Source: JAVBKE01 sp031554215
GTDB lineage: Bacteria; Bacillota; Bacilli; JARBTR01
NCBI GenBank assembly: GCA_031554215.1
Contig: JAVBKF010000091.1
Coordinates: forward strand, 1 to 21,129
Reading direction: 5' to 3'
DNA: 21,129 bases
This document shows, piece by piece, positions 1 through 10,900 of this stretch (positions are counted from its first letter, which is position 1; every line of letters starts with the position of its first letter). Position numbers and translations under genes: made by a program. Under the pieces are notes generated by a model that saw nothing but the letters and a program-made list of their open reading frames with translations, did no database searches and was not told the DNA's origin.

Positions 1-235
1 CACCCGGCATATCAATCTCCATATCCAGTTAGACTTAGGATTTTTTCTGCCGACTTCACCTAGCTTCATACGTCTAGTGACTATTATTTCTAAACGCATG
101 TAGGAGTATCAGTGGAAATGTTTCGAGTTCAACATGACGACCCTCATTCCATTTCTCAGGTTAATCAGTTATCCCATACCGTGAGGTATGGTCTCCCATT
201 TCGTCATTACTGACTTATTGAGAAACGTGTCGCAC
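1..235 (-). other. Probable 5' part of a group II intron (domain I), runs off the window
   Basis: On the minus strand the open thioester-adhesin reading frame breaks at GTGCGACACG, which matches the GUGYG(AC) 5' boundary of bacterial group II introns. The next 230 bases have no sensible coding frame but are dense in complementary segments: CCATACC/GGTATGG with a 4-nt loop (174-191), TTCTCA..TCAGT pairing imperfectly with ACTGA..TGAGAA (153-169 with 209-224), and ATGACGA with TCGTCAT (134-140 and 201-207). The last pair crosses the others, as a tertiary contact would. This fits domain I of a self-splicing RNA. The intron-encoded protein and 3' end would lie outside the window. The orientation is sense to the host gene, so splicing could restore it. 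An unrelated junction or a rearranged end is the alternative. Confidence 0.6.
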
Positions 236-428
236 CACAAAACGCTTGTTCCCCATCGACAGTAAAATCTCCCACTTTACTTCCTGCATAACTCACAGGT
301 CCGTTGTAAACTACCTGCCCGGATTTAGTGCTAGCTTCCGCATTCGGTATGAAAGGTATGAACGTCTGCATCAATAGGACTAACGCAGTCATTAGCGATA
401 GCCATTTTTTTCGATTATTTTTTTTCAT
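236..428 (-). CDS. N-terminal exon/fragment of a thioester-domain surface adhesin
   Basis: Starts at ATG 428 with AAAGGAG seven bases upstream. The first 32 residues are a Sec signal peptide (charged KKNNRKKW, hydrophobic core, then PNAEA-S). The mature part ends in VGDFTVDGEQAFC, which resembles the beginning of thioester domains of Gram-positive cell-wall proteins. There a Cys forms an internal thioester with a Gln and can attach covalently to host or surface targets. After this Cys the frame reads nine unrelated residues to a stop. The break coincides with the GTGCGAC boundary at 235, so the gene is probably interrupted by a group II intron rather than naturally 73 residues long. The family call rests on a short match. 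Signal peptide and start are firm. Confidence 0.55.
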
Positions 429-793
429 TCAAGTACTCCTTTAAGTTTATTTTTATCCATCTTGCGGGGTTTATCATCGTTTTGGTGGTGACCGAATTGG
501 CATTTTTATACGAGCCTTACCTTTCTGATTCTCATGTGACATGACCACCAGCAACACTAGTAACCATTTTCCCCTGTCATAATTTAAGTATCAAGTAGTT
601 TGAGATCTTGGAGATTACCAATCTTTAGGGGCTATAGCCACTTGAAGAATCCTACATTTGTGAGCTGCTTGACTAGGGTGCTTCTAAAAAAGATTATAAG
701 ATAGGATTTTTGACAAGAATTTTTCGATTAGCGCTGAGAGCCATCAACAGTTGCTTCACGATCATTTCAGACTGTTTTGACATACACGCTACT

Positions 794-818
794 TGCTAAT
801 CTGCGATTCAGATTAGCA
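794..818. repeat. Perfect 10-bp hairpin
   Basis: TGCTAATCTG and CAGATTAGCA are perfectly complementary around a 5-nt loop. There is no T-run on either side, so it does not look like an intrinsic terminator. It may be an operator or a relic of a mobile element end. Confidence 0.6.
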
Positions 819-1024
819 TATCGTGGAAAAATCGCAGATAACCGTGAATATTTCCCGCTTGCGTTCTAAATCTTCAATTTAGCAATCAAAAGAGGCAGCA
901 CACGTCGCCCTAGCGAAGCTTTGCAACAACGTACTGCTAGGACTTTTTTCGATACAGTTAAGCGGTAAATTATTCATAAAGCGCTCATAAATCTTTCTTA
1001 GACACACCCTAGTATTCGGGTGAC

Positions 1025-1057
1025 TTCAACTAGATCTAGTTGAATCAACTGAGTTGA
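1025..1057. repeat. 20-bp perfect palindrome with a second overlapping-motif palindrome
   Basis: TTCAACTAGATCTAGTTGAA (1025-1044) is a perfect palindrome. It is followed directly by TCAACTgAGTTGA (1045-1057), so the half-sites TCAACT and AGTTGA each occur twice in 33 bases. This arrangement is typical of a dimeric or tetrameric repressor operator, but no intact gene lies next to it. Confidence 0.6.
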
Positions 1058-1292
1058 CGAAAAAACACCTGAATTGCTTGCGGTATTAGCTTTCACAGTA
1101 TTTCTCGCTTTTGCAGAACCACCGCTTTGGTTTGCGCTTATTGATTGATTTGTCCACGTGGTCAAGTGAGTCTAGAAGACTTGCTGTATTTCCTGCTGGT
1201 CACTCCATTTATCAACGCTTTTGCAGGATCAAGCTCTGCGAAGCTCATATGTGTTCTCTTATTAACCCGACCTGATGAAGTGGGCAGTACGT

Positions 1293-1796
1293 TTACGGCG
1301 TTTGTTGCATCTGCGGACTATCTTTTTGTTGCGCTATAGCTTTTTCTATTATTACTCTTTGTGCTGCCACAAAAGTTGGCTTATCCCGTTCAAGTTCAGC
1401 AGCTAATTTTTCGACTGCCTCAATATCTGCATTCTCTACTACGGCACCAGTTTCATCGACTAGTGCATTCGTTCTTTCTTGCAGCTTAAACATATTTTCT
1501 GCCATTGACAGTTCCATAATTACGGTATTTAATCTACCAGCAATTTCCTCTGACATTTCCTTACCTTCTTCTTTCCTAAAAACCATATATACTTCGTCAA
1601 AGCTTTTTTGTGTAACACCATCTGCAAGCATCTCCTTGTTATCTGTATACAGTGCGTCTACCTGCTTTTCCATGCTTGCGACCCGCTTACTTATCTCGGC
1701 CCCCTCACTTTTGTTTGGGCCAACCTTCCAGACTAGTACACCACCTAGTACAAGTACAAAAACGATTATTATGGTAACGGTTGTTTTTCTATCCAA
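1293..1796 (-). CDS. Small membrane-anchored extracytoplasmic protein, unknown
   Basis: 167 residues. The start codon is TTG, supported by a full AGGAGG at 1803-1808 six bases upstream. Residues about 6-24 form one hydrophobic segment (TVTIIIVFVLVLGGVLVWK), either an uncleaved anchor or an uncertain signal peptide. The remainder is acidic and predicted mostly helical. The segment VDALYTDNKEMLADGVTQKSF loosely resembles the helical repeat of toxin Cry1Ac domain D-VI-like modules of Gram-positive surface proteins. That resemblance is from memory and weak. The C-terminus is Gln-rich (QQKDSPQMQQTP). There is no sorting motif and no partner gene. It is the only intact gene between the adhesin fragment and the giant surface protein. 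I do not recognise a function. Confidence 0.7.
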   Translation of the reverse strand: MDRKTTVTIIIVFVLVLGGVLVWKVGPNKSEGAEISKRVASMEKQVDALYTDNKEMLADGVTQKSFDEVYMVFRKEEGKEMSEEIAGRLNTVIMELSMAENMFKLQERTNALVDETGAVVENADIEAVEKLAAELERDKPTFVAAQRVIIEKAIAQQKDSPQMQQTP

Positions 1797-1865
1797 ATTT
1801 CACCTCCTAAACCTGTTAAATTACAGCATATCTAGTTGTCATGCGTACCAATACACATGATCACG

Positions 1866-1885
1866 GTTAGGAAAAATTTCCTAAC
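1866..1885. promoter_or_regulatory. Palindrome upstream of the TTG-start gene, possible operator
   Basis: GTTAGGAAA and TTTCCTAAC are perfectly complementary around AA, about 58 bases upstream of the ribosome binding site of the small membrane protein gene. No T-run follows on either strand, so an operator is more likely than a terminator. The assignment is inferred from position only. Confidence 0.35.
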
Positions 1886-2885
1886 TTCCTGCATCAATCT
1901 GATATCTTATGTCAATCGTACAGTCATCAAAAACTGCTCCTATATTTGACAATAGACATCACCATCATGTTTGGTCCACCCGTAAATGCTAATTTGGTAT
2001 AACTTAACATGTAGATAGTCATTCTTTTAAAAGGGCGGATAAGCTTATAACCCTTTCGTACCTTTACATCTAATAGATTTTCTAAGTATCAATCAGCCCC
2101 ACCATCCCGCGGAACACTTCGAGTTGAAAAGTATTCGCAAAACTTTGTTCGACACGAAACAACCAAATTATGCTACAATTAATTTCTGTAGATTTTATTG
2201 AACCGAATTGGACTCTGGTCTAATTCGGTTCAAACTTTTCGGGGATAACTGAATCCAATCCCAATATAATCTCAAATATAATTGAGCATTTATCAAAGAA
2301 CGATTCTCTCTTCAATAGCCTAATGGATGTTGTTTCTCCACTTATCAGTCCATATTGAACGAACAATTCCACAAACATCTCAACCCTAATGGTTGGCACT
2401 CGTATCACAAACAATTTAAGTAATCTCACCACCTATTTTGAATTAGCAACTAACTCTCATTTATTTTCATTCTTTTTATTCACGAGTTGCAGGATGGTGA
2501 ATTTCATAGTTCCAGAAATAATAACTTATTTTAGCTTTGGTAGCAGCTTTTATTGAGGTGTTTTAGAGGTAATTTGCATCTTTGCAAAAAATATTCAGCC
2601 GAGGCTAGTAAGGCTATAGAGATTCGATTGTTTTCCTTTTAGTTCCGTCATATATTAACATGAAGCAAATACACGAGCGAAGACTACAAACATTTCATGA
2701 AGCATCTAAGATTTACGTTTTACGTTAGAATTTTAAATATAGATACTTGGGGATAAAGTAGGAAGCATATACATCTCTATTGTTAATAAGCATTTTGAAT
2801 TCGGAAAGCTTTTACACGCGATAATCACTGGCATTGTGCCAACTTGAACATAAAACAAGACAAGAGTAGAGAAATTAACCTCCTA
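1886..2885. other. 1-kb stretch without a convincing gene
   Basis: The only open frame of note is 2220-2432 on the minus strand (GTG start, no ribosome site, no recognised family), ending inside the hairpin at 2198-2233. A plausible plus-strand extended -10 (TGCTACAAT, 2170-2178) precedes that hairpin. From 2440 to 2885 both strands are full of stops in every frame and I see nothing recognisable. Confidence 0.5.
2198..2240 (+). terminator. Strong hairpin, possible intrinsic terminator
   Basis: TTGAACCGAATTGGAC pairs with GTCTAATTCGGTTCAA around the 4-nt loop TCTG, a 16-bp stem with a single G-T wobble. On the plus strand ACTTTT follows, a short T-run. The minus-strand open frame 2220-2432 stops inside the stem. 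It could end a very short plus-strand transcript from the TACAAT promoter just upstream, or act on both strands. Confidence 0.45.
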
Positions 2886-3876
2886 ACTTGCAAATACAAC
2901 AGCAACAAACTAAGTCAGAAAAATCAAGTATGAGTAAGTGAGATGGTTCTTGGATAAAACACTTGCTAGGAGTCCTATAATCGTGTATTTTTCTAGGTAA
3001 ATGATTACACCAATCGGTGATGTATTTAACCATTTTGTTTGATCGGTCTCCCATTAGGAATAAACCTGCGAATCAGACTACCTTAGTTTCTCGTTTGTTC
3101 CTTTTCAACAGCACAATAGGGGTGAAAGAAATAGACATCAGTTGTGGTGCTATCTAAAGCGTCCACTAAGCTAGAGAATTCAGAGCAGTTACCGGAAGTA
3201 GTCTTGCAGATCCCAGAAAACTAACTACCCAGCCTGATTTTCAGGGCAGTGATGGTTAAACGAGCTTCGCCACCTAACTTTTTCTCAATGACGGTATCGA
3301 TTTCCCAGTGACCAAATTGTTCTCTTAACTCAATTTCAAGCGGTCGTTCAGATATGCTTTTCCCAAGCACCTTTTTGTTTTTTCGGACACGAGTTTTCTT
3401 GGTATTCATCCTGACTTTTAAGGCCAAATCAATGTTTTTCACAGCAATCAAACATTGTCAATATAGTTGTACAGTGTTTTTGCACACACAACTCCTGCTT
3501 TGAATAGCCCATGATTTTTCACATCGCGGGCAACTGCATCTGGTGACCATTTATGGTCGATTAGTTGCTTCTCTGCACATTCTATGAAATCACAAACTCG
3601 TGGCAGTTTTAGTTGCTTTCCACACGATTTTGATGATGTTCATAAACCGCTTACCCGGTCTCAGGAAAATAAACTTCGTACGTGATTTTCTTTGAATTCA
3701 TTTGACTTGCTGTACCATGTTTCAACTCTCATGATATCGTGCTTTATGCTTTCCTATTTGGCCTGCAATATCTTGCATTGTCCGCCTAAGCTTCTGAGCG
3801 CCTCAATATTTCCTCGTTCAGCTAATGTTAGGTGCTTAAAAATTCATTTGGTAGTGGTAATAGGTGTATGAGCCAT
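2886..3876 (-). pseudogene. IS30-family transposase pseudogene
   Basis: Starts near ATG 3876 (MAHTPITTTK then a stop) and continues through several frames. IFKHLTLAERGNIEALRSLG is the IS30 N-terminal helix-turn-helix region. KQLIDHKWSPDAVARDVKNH and CAKTLYNYIDN come next, then KNTKK-type basic residues and REQFGHWEIDTVIEKKLGGEAR, which carries the first catalytic Asp of the DDE triad. A frameshift and stop at 3221 follow. The sequence then resumes as NCSEFSSLVDALDSTTTDVYFFHPY, where the expected DNGSEF has lost its context, then VEKGTNEK, LIRRFIPNGRP and NHLPRKIHDYRTP. At least four stops and three frameshifts are visible, so it is inactive. The long accumulation of lesions implies an old insertion. 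Confidence 0.9.
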
Positions 3877-3988
3877 TGATAAACATCGTAATGTGGTGTT
3901 TTTATCGACTTAACCATAGACGATTTATCTTGGCTTTTCTTGTTACATTTCATTTTACAACGAAGCAAAAAAATTTAACTTTGGAAGT
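2886..3988 (-). mobile_element. Degenerate IS30-family insertion sequence copy
   Basis: The stretch is about 1.1 kb, the normal size of an IS30-family element, and carries one transposase relic on the minus strand. Candidate ends read inward as ACTTGCAAATACAAC (from 2886) and ACTTCCAAAGTTAAA (from 3988). They match at about two thirds of positions, consistent with eroded terminal inverted repeats. The end positions are approximate and no target duplication is evident. Confidence 0.6.
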
Positions 3989-4920
3989 GTACTTTAAAAA
4001 GAGGTTGTTTGAGTGTGTGAGATTGAACTGGCTCTAAGAGCTGCTGTGAGTTTGAAAACCAAATTGTAAATCTGGACTATTTGTGAAGCAACATGGAGTG
4101 ATTGATTTGATATTCTCTAGGGGGAGTTGAGAAGAGACTTCTAGAACAAAAAAACTAGTTTTTATTTGTTCAAATTTATAATACCATATATTTTATAATT
4201 TGCAAGCATTTAGTCACAAATGGTAAAACCAGACACATACATTTATGAAAAATACCCTCGTGAATAACTAGTATGCAAGCCCATTCTCAATGTTTAGGAT
4301 TGAAATTTGCTTTTTATTGTACAAAAAGACCACTGTAGATCAACATTAAAGTATAAGAAAGTCATAATAGTTGGTCTTTACGCTTTGCCCAAACAACCAC
4401 TTTTTGTAACACGCTTTCATGATGAAGACCCTCTGAAGGATATTGTTTTTCCACTACAAATTACATCCCCCCTTTTATTAAACCTAATTGCACGAAAAAG
4501 GAGAATCAAGTAAATCCCAAAACTTGGTCCACCTAAAATATAAATCCTTACAATCATAATACCCTCTTTTATTTTTGAGCTTTTTATGAAACCTGGAATT
4601 AATCGATTTGTATAACAATCGCAAGTAAATTAAACTTCTATTCAGCGATTATTAGCTTGAATGAGTCTCTTAAATCTTTTCGGCATAGAAACGCCACACT
4701 TTATAGGCTGAAAAAACAATCTAATGATTGGTGCAGTGCTATTACTATTTGCATCATTTTAAATGATAATGAATAGGATTTTTCACATTTAAATAGGAGA
4801 AACAATTATCTTATACTATTTAAATTTTAGTTTTTTGACAATGCTATTTCTTTTTTTTGGGATGTGCCAATCCCATTTGAACCCCGAAAAACCTTACAAT
4901 TGCCCGTGTCATACACACAT
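3989..4920. other. Intergenic stretch without a supported gene
   Basis: AT-rich. It contains an imperfect palindrome around AAAACTAGTTTT flanked by GAACAAA and TTTGTTC (4144-4171). One plus-strand frame (4307-4513) encodes 68 residues with no ribosome site and no family I recognise. Nothing else is supportable. Confidence 0.5.
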
Positions 4921-4923
4921 AAC

Positions 4924-4963
4924 GAGAATGAGGCTGGGATGTTTATCCCAACCTCACTCTTCG
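4924..4963 (-). terminator. Terminator-like hairpin after the giant surface protein gene
   Basis: On the minus strand GAGGTTGGGAT and ATCCCAGCCTC flank the 4-nt loop AAAC, an 11-bp stem with one G-T wobble. Partial pairing extends outward into the GAGTG/CATTCTC flanks. It lies about 30 bases past the stop codon. The GAGGxTGGGA..TCCCAxCCTC type is common at gene ends in Listeria and enterococci. The following T-run is poor, so efficiency is uncertain. Confidence 0.65.
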
Positions 4964-4995
4964 TATGCCTTGAAACACTTACCTTTAACTAAACG

Positions 4996-7900
4996 CTATG
5001 CCTTTCTAAGCCGCCCAATGATACCCATCGAGCTGAGTGACATTAGGATCAGCAAGATTCCGATACCATTTGCTGCATCACCTGTTTTCGGCATATTATC
5101 ATTGGTTTTCTGACCAACTGGCTGAACCGCTGGTTTGGAACCTTTATTCAAAACAGGCTCTGGTCCAACAAGGCTGTTCCGATTAACTGGGTCATTTGGT
5201 TTAACAGCAATCTCTGCTGCCGGTTTCAACGCTTCACTTGGAATTGACGAATCGGTTATCGCTGCAATATTTGTGATTTTTGTCATTTCTGATGGAAAAG
5301 TTGGAGTTGCTTTCACATCGAATGTGATTACCACTTCACCACCAGCTGGAACCACGACTTGGAGTCCTGTTTGGATATTTCCATCAACAGGCTTCCCGTC
5401 TAATTGAAGGTTCGCAATTGTGCTTGCATCAAGACCAGTCATAGTTGATATCGCATCTATCACAGTGACATTGCTTGCTACCCCATTACCTGTATTCTTA
5501 ATAACAATGCTGTAGCTGAGTTGTTCGCCACCTTCCACGTACCCATCTCCGGTTGCATCATGAACAGTCTTTGTTGCGCTGAGGGTAGGCTTACCATTGT
5601 CCGGCTCAGCAACTTCAATCGTTACAGCTGGTTTATCGGGATGATCTAAATCTTCTAAGTCTGTTACCGTCGCTACGTTTGTGATTAGTTTTATATCTGT
5701 TGGCAATGAATTCAGCACGCTCACAGCAAATGTAATTCTTACTTCGCCATTTGCTGGGACATTTACGGTAATGCCTGTCTTGATATCACCGTTATTAGCC
5801 ACACCGTTTATCTGAACCCCTGTAACTGTACTAACATCAACACCAACAGCTTCTATTAGATCATCTTTTACGAGAATATCTTTTGCACGCTCGCCGCTAT
5901 TGTTTACTGTAATACTGTAATTAAGTTGTTCACCGCTTTCTGCCATATTATTACCTGACTCATCCGTTACTGACTTTCTAGCCGTAATATCATTATGATT
6001 AATCTCATGATCAACTGAGATTATTACTGATGGCATAGCTGGATGATCTGGATTTGATTGATCTGTTACTGTTGCTGTATTTGTGATAGATGTTACATTC
6101 GCTGGCAATGGGTTGTTTACATTCACTTCAAACTTAATCTCTACTTCCCCATTGGCTGGAACACTAACAACAATTCCAGTTGTAATATCGCCTGCTGTTG
6201 CCACGTTATCTACTACTAATCCAGTAGCTGTTGTTGCGTCAAGACCAGTTGCATCAGCGAGCTCATCTTTCACTTGAACATTTTTGACTACTGCACTAGA
6301 ATTCTTAACAACTATGCTGTAGACCAGCTTCTCACCTGGTTCCGCCATGTTATTGTTTGTTGCATCCTCGACTGTTTTCTCAGCAGTAATGTCATTATTA
6401 TCAACTGTCTGATCAACATTGATTGTTGCTTCTGGATAAATTGGATGCTGTTGATCCGCAGGATCTGTTATTGTTACGATATTTTTTATCTGAGAGATAC
6501 CGCTCAATGAGCTAAGTGCATTGACATCAAATTTAATCTCCACCTCATCCATAGCCGGTACATTAACGTTGATTGCAGTTGTAATGTCTCCACTATTCGG
6601 TACGCCGTCTACACTTAGGTTCGCGACCGAGCTTGCATTCAAACCAGCTTCAGTGAGCGGATCTTTTACGCTGACATCTTTCGCTTCAATGCTACCCTCA
6701 TTTTTGACGATAATTGTGTAACTCAGCTTTTCCCCATTTTCAACCTTTTGATTGCCTGATGCGTCAGTGACTGATTTTGTCGCTGTGATATTTGTACTCC
6801 CAGTAAGCGGCACCCATTTCGCATACAATGTCACATTATTATTCGGCATACTGAAAGTGTCTCCACTACCGTAAACTGTTCCTGTTCCATCTGCATTATT
6901 GGTCCAGCCTTCAAACATATATCCTGACTTCGTAAATTCTGGGATACCAACATTTCCTAAAACTGTTACTTCCGTTTCGTAGTCATAGTCTGTCGGGACT
7001 GCTGGCGCATTTCCTGTACCGCCATTGCCATCATACTTCACTTCGTATTTGTTCTTTGTCCACTTGGCTTCAAGTAACACATCTTCCGCTGGCATTTTGA
7101 ACTTATCTCCTGCTGCGTAGACTTTGTTTGTCGTATCTCCAGCAATTGTCCAGCCTGCAAATGTGTAGCCTGTTTTCGTGTATTCTGGCACGCCCACATT
7201 TCCTAGGACTGTTACTTCCGTTTCGTAGTCATAGTCTGTCGGGACTGCTGGCGCATTTCCTGTACCGCCATTGCCATCATATTTCACTTCGTATTTGTTC
7301 TTCGTCCACTTGGCTTCAAGTAACACATCTTCCGCTGGCATTTTGAACTTATCTCCTGCTGTATAGACTTTGTTTGTCGTATCTCCAGCAATTGTCCAGC
7401 CTGCAAATGTGTAACCTGTTTTCGTGTATTCTGGCACGCCCACATTTCCAAGGACTGTTACTTCCGTTTCGTAGTCATAGTCTGTCGGGACTGCTGGCGC
7501 ACTTCCTGTACCGCCATTGCCATCATACTTCACTTCGTATTTGTTCTTCGTCCACTTGGCGTATAATGTCACATCTTCATTCGGCATTACAAAAGTATTT
7601 CCCGATCCGTACACTGTTCCAGTTCCATCTGCAGACTCAGTCCAACCGGCAAATGTGTAGCCCGTTTTCATCAACGTCCCTGGATTATTCACTGGTGTTA
7701 CAGTTGTAGCGGTTCCGTGCGTTTCATCAACTGGTTCCGTTCCACCTGTAGCTCCGTTTTCATCATACTTTAATTTATGAGTTGCTATAACCCCAGCGTC
7801 TTGATCAAATTTCTCCATATCATTTGGTTTGCTGAGAGTAACCAGCGAGTATCCACCCTCATTGACAACTTTTGTTTGGTCAAACTTGTTCGATTGTTTT

Positions 7901-10900
7901 ACTGCATCAATCGCAACTGGTGAGAAGATAAATCCCTCAGTAGGTGCTATCCACACTAAATAATCTCCCTCATCCAGATTACCAAACGTATATTCACCAT
8001 TTGCATTGGTTGTGGTTTTTTTTACAGTATCATAATGAACTCCAGCAACTACCAGCTCCTCGTCACCTGGAACGGCAATGCCTGTAGGGTCTTTCTTGTA
8101 CAATTTCACAATAGTTCCTGCTGGAGCAGTCTTCTCACTGCTATCCATGGTTCCGTTATTATTTTCATCAATAAAAACAGTGTCACCAATTTTCCCATCA
8201 TTAGCAGGTGGGACCACTTTCACTATGTCTGTAACAATGACTTCCTCAGTTGATTCTTGAACTTTTAGCTGAGCCTGGTTAGGAACACCACCACTATCAC
8301 GGGCAGCTTGTAACTCTGCATAAGTGGCCGTCTTACTAATTTTGGCCTGGATTTCTATATCAAATGTGCGACCAGCAAGATAGCTATAGCTTCCCGAATT
8401 CTTTGCAAGGTTATAATTCATTACATCCAATTGTGTATATTCTACCCCATCTATCATTGTCGCGGTGGATGTTGTACCTTGGAAGTTATTATCGACACTA
8501 ATGGCGTCTGTACCATCACCTGTCACATCGTTGACCAAGATGTCTGTGACTTCAAATAAAGGACTAACATCATCTGTGATTTTGGCACTGGTCCATGATC
8601 CTGTATCATTTCCAAACTTTACTTTAACGTGCCAAGAAAACGTTTCTTCTCTTGTATCAAGGGTAATTGTTTTTTTGGCATTTTCTGCATCTGCCGTGTC
8701 TCCATCTTTATACACACCTTTACTTGCAGTGCTACTAACGGTTTTTGGTATCACTTTCGGCTCGTTAGGCGCTGGTTGTGAAGTGACCTCTTTATTTGTA
8801 TTTTGATCAATCGTTGGTGACACTGTATAAACTAGTTTAGCGGTATTTGGTATCCCGCCATTTGCAATAGCATCTGCCAATGCCGCTTGGCTTGCATCAC
8901 TTTTAATTCGTGTTGGAACAACAATTTTAAAAGTACGACCTCTTAAATAACTGTATGAGTACAAATCTCTTGGCAAAGTAACTTTGAGCGTGTTGCCTTC
9001 AAGTGTTTTAGTAGCGTAATTAGTAGCGTTACCGTCACCATCAGTGTCGGTAACGACCTCATGAACATTTTCTGGGTCCGAAATATCATAGACTTTTACG
9101 TCGTTAATATTCGGAACCTCGAGTAGCGGACTTATCTCATCCACAATCTGTGCTGTTTCCCACGTGTTCGCGGAAGCACCAAAACTTGCGGTGATGTTCC
9201 AGTTGAAAATGTCGCTGTTTGAAGTAAGCGTATGTGTCTGCTTTCCCTCGACGTCTTTGGATACAGTCGCCACTGGTGTTTTCCGAGGCAACCAAACGAC
9301 AGGGTCCTTCGGTATTTCAACTGTTGCGCTGTCATCGCCAACATATTGATAGTCTAAACTAGCGTGATTCGTAATTGGCTGTTCATAAAGCGGTGGTAAA
9401 AAGGCGTTTGACTTAATTTTTACTGGTACTTTAAATATGTACGTTTGATTTGTTAAATATTGATAACCGCCATCAACCATATTTGGTTTTATCTCTAAAT
9501 TATTACCAGTTTGCAGCACTGAAGCAACATCCGTTGCATTTTGTTCACTTTGTAGACCCGAACTAAGTTCTGTCACAGTGATTGCATCAGGTCCTCCAAC
9601 TAGTTCAGTAGCAGCATTCAGTTCATCTGAAATAACAACTGAATTGGGAGCGAAATTTGCTGCATCAGAACCAAATGACACTAATATCCTCCAATAAAAT
9701 GTTTGATCAATCGTGTCGAGCGTAACGGATCTGTTCAAACCAGGCAAACTTGCATCACTTGGTAATCGAACGTCTTTTCTAATCATCGGTTCACTATTTG
9801 GCGGGTAGGCTCTTGGCGTGCCAGTTGTCAAAGTGTCCCCTTGACCTTCCCCTGTTTTTAACGTCGCTGTATTGGGAATACCATCCGCAGCAAAAGCAGC
9901 CAATTCACTTGCTGTCGCATCTGGGTTGATCTTTGTAAAAATCGTCACTTTGTAGTGCTTACCTGCTAAGTACGCATAGCTATCAGGCTCATCCGGATTC
10001 ATTGGATCTTCTTTTTTACCTACATCATAGGAAAAATGATTATTTGCTATTGGGGTTTCTTCAGACCCAGCTGGTGATAAGAATCTCCCCTCAGAATCCT
10101 CGATACGATATCCAGTAATCAGCAATGCATCGTTCACTTGGTCTTCTATTGTCGCATCAGTCCATGCTGATGTGGTATTCCCAAAATCTACCGTTACATG
10201 CCATGGGATAATTTCATTTGCTGAGTGTATCGTGGTAGCTTGTTGACCATTAACATCCTTTTTGATTGATGGATCTACTTTTGGCGGGAAAACCGCTGGA
10301 ATTTTCCCTGTGGTATCCACAGGTTCTCCAATTGCCTCATTACCTGTATAGAGTTTCCCCTCATTCTTGATCCCGGTAGCATAATACGGCGCTAACTCAT
10401 CATCGGTCATACCCGTTTTCAGTTTCGATTTGATTTTTAATTTAAACGTACGGTTCAATAAATAAAGGTAACTACCACCACTTTTATTAAAAGTAAACTC
10501 AACGTGATTTCCTGTAACTGTAAGTGTACCTAATATGCTTAGCTCATCTGCAGAAATCGGCACTTCGCTGCCATCAACAATTTCAACTAATGTAATATCT
10601 GGACCACCAGTTGGTTTTTGAACAATTTCAAGATTTTTATCGAGATCATCTGAAATTTTTGCGTTGGTCCATTGTGCTGGCGTATTTCCTAGTTCTGCTG
10701 TAACTTCCCAGGTGAACTGTTGGTCTTTGGTATCTAGCATAAGCTTATCGCTAGGGCTTCCTGACCCTTTGATAGTCTTTGTCACTTTCGGTGCTACTGG
10801 ATCAGCGACCTTTAGTTCACCTTTTACTACAGTCCATTCACCATCATCATCCGTCACTTTTAAATAGTACTCAACTGTTTCACCAGGCACGCTGATATTT

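Larger units (their letters stand above)
429..1292. other. Non-coding, decayed stretch with hairpins and a palindrome
   Basis: No convincing gene on either strand. On the minus strand one frame between about 1160 and 1010 is open and rich in Ser, Asn, Ala and Gly, possibly the remains of a low-complexity secreted protein, but it lacks a start and ribosome site. The plus-strand frame at 1145-1339 has no ribosome site and covers the end of the real minus-strand gene. The stretch contains a 10-bp hairpin at 794-818, a CCTAGC/GCTAGG stem followed by six T near 911-949, and the 20-bp palindrome at 1025-1044. Confidence 0.5.

Noticed and set aside
2220..2432. Minus-strand 70-residue frame with GTG start
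   Set aside because: No ribosome site, no recognised family, and it ends in a hairpin stem. Kept only as part of the regional note.
4307..4513. Plus-strand 68-residue frame
   Set aside because: No ribosome site and no recognisable motifs in an otherwise non-coding stretch.
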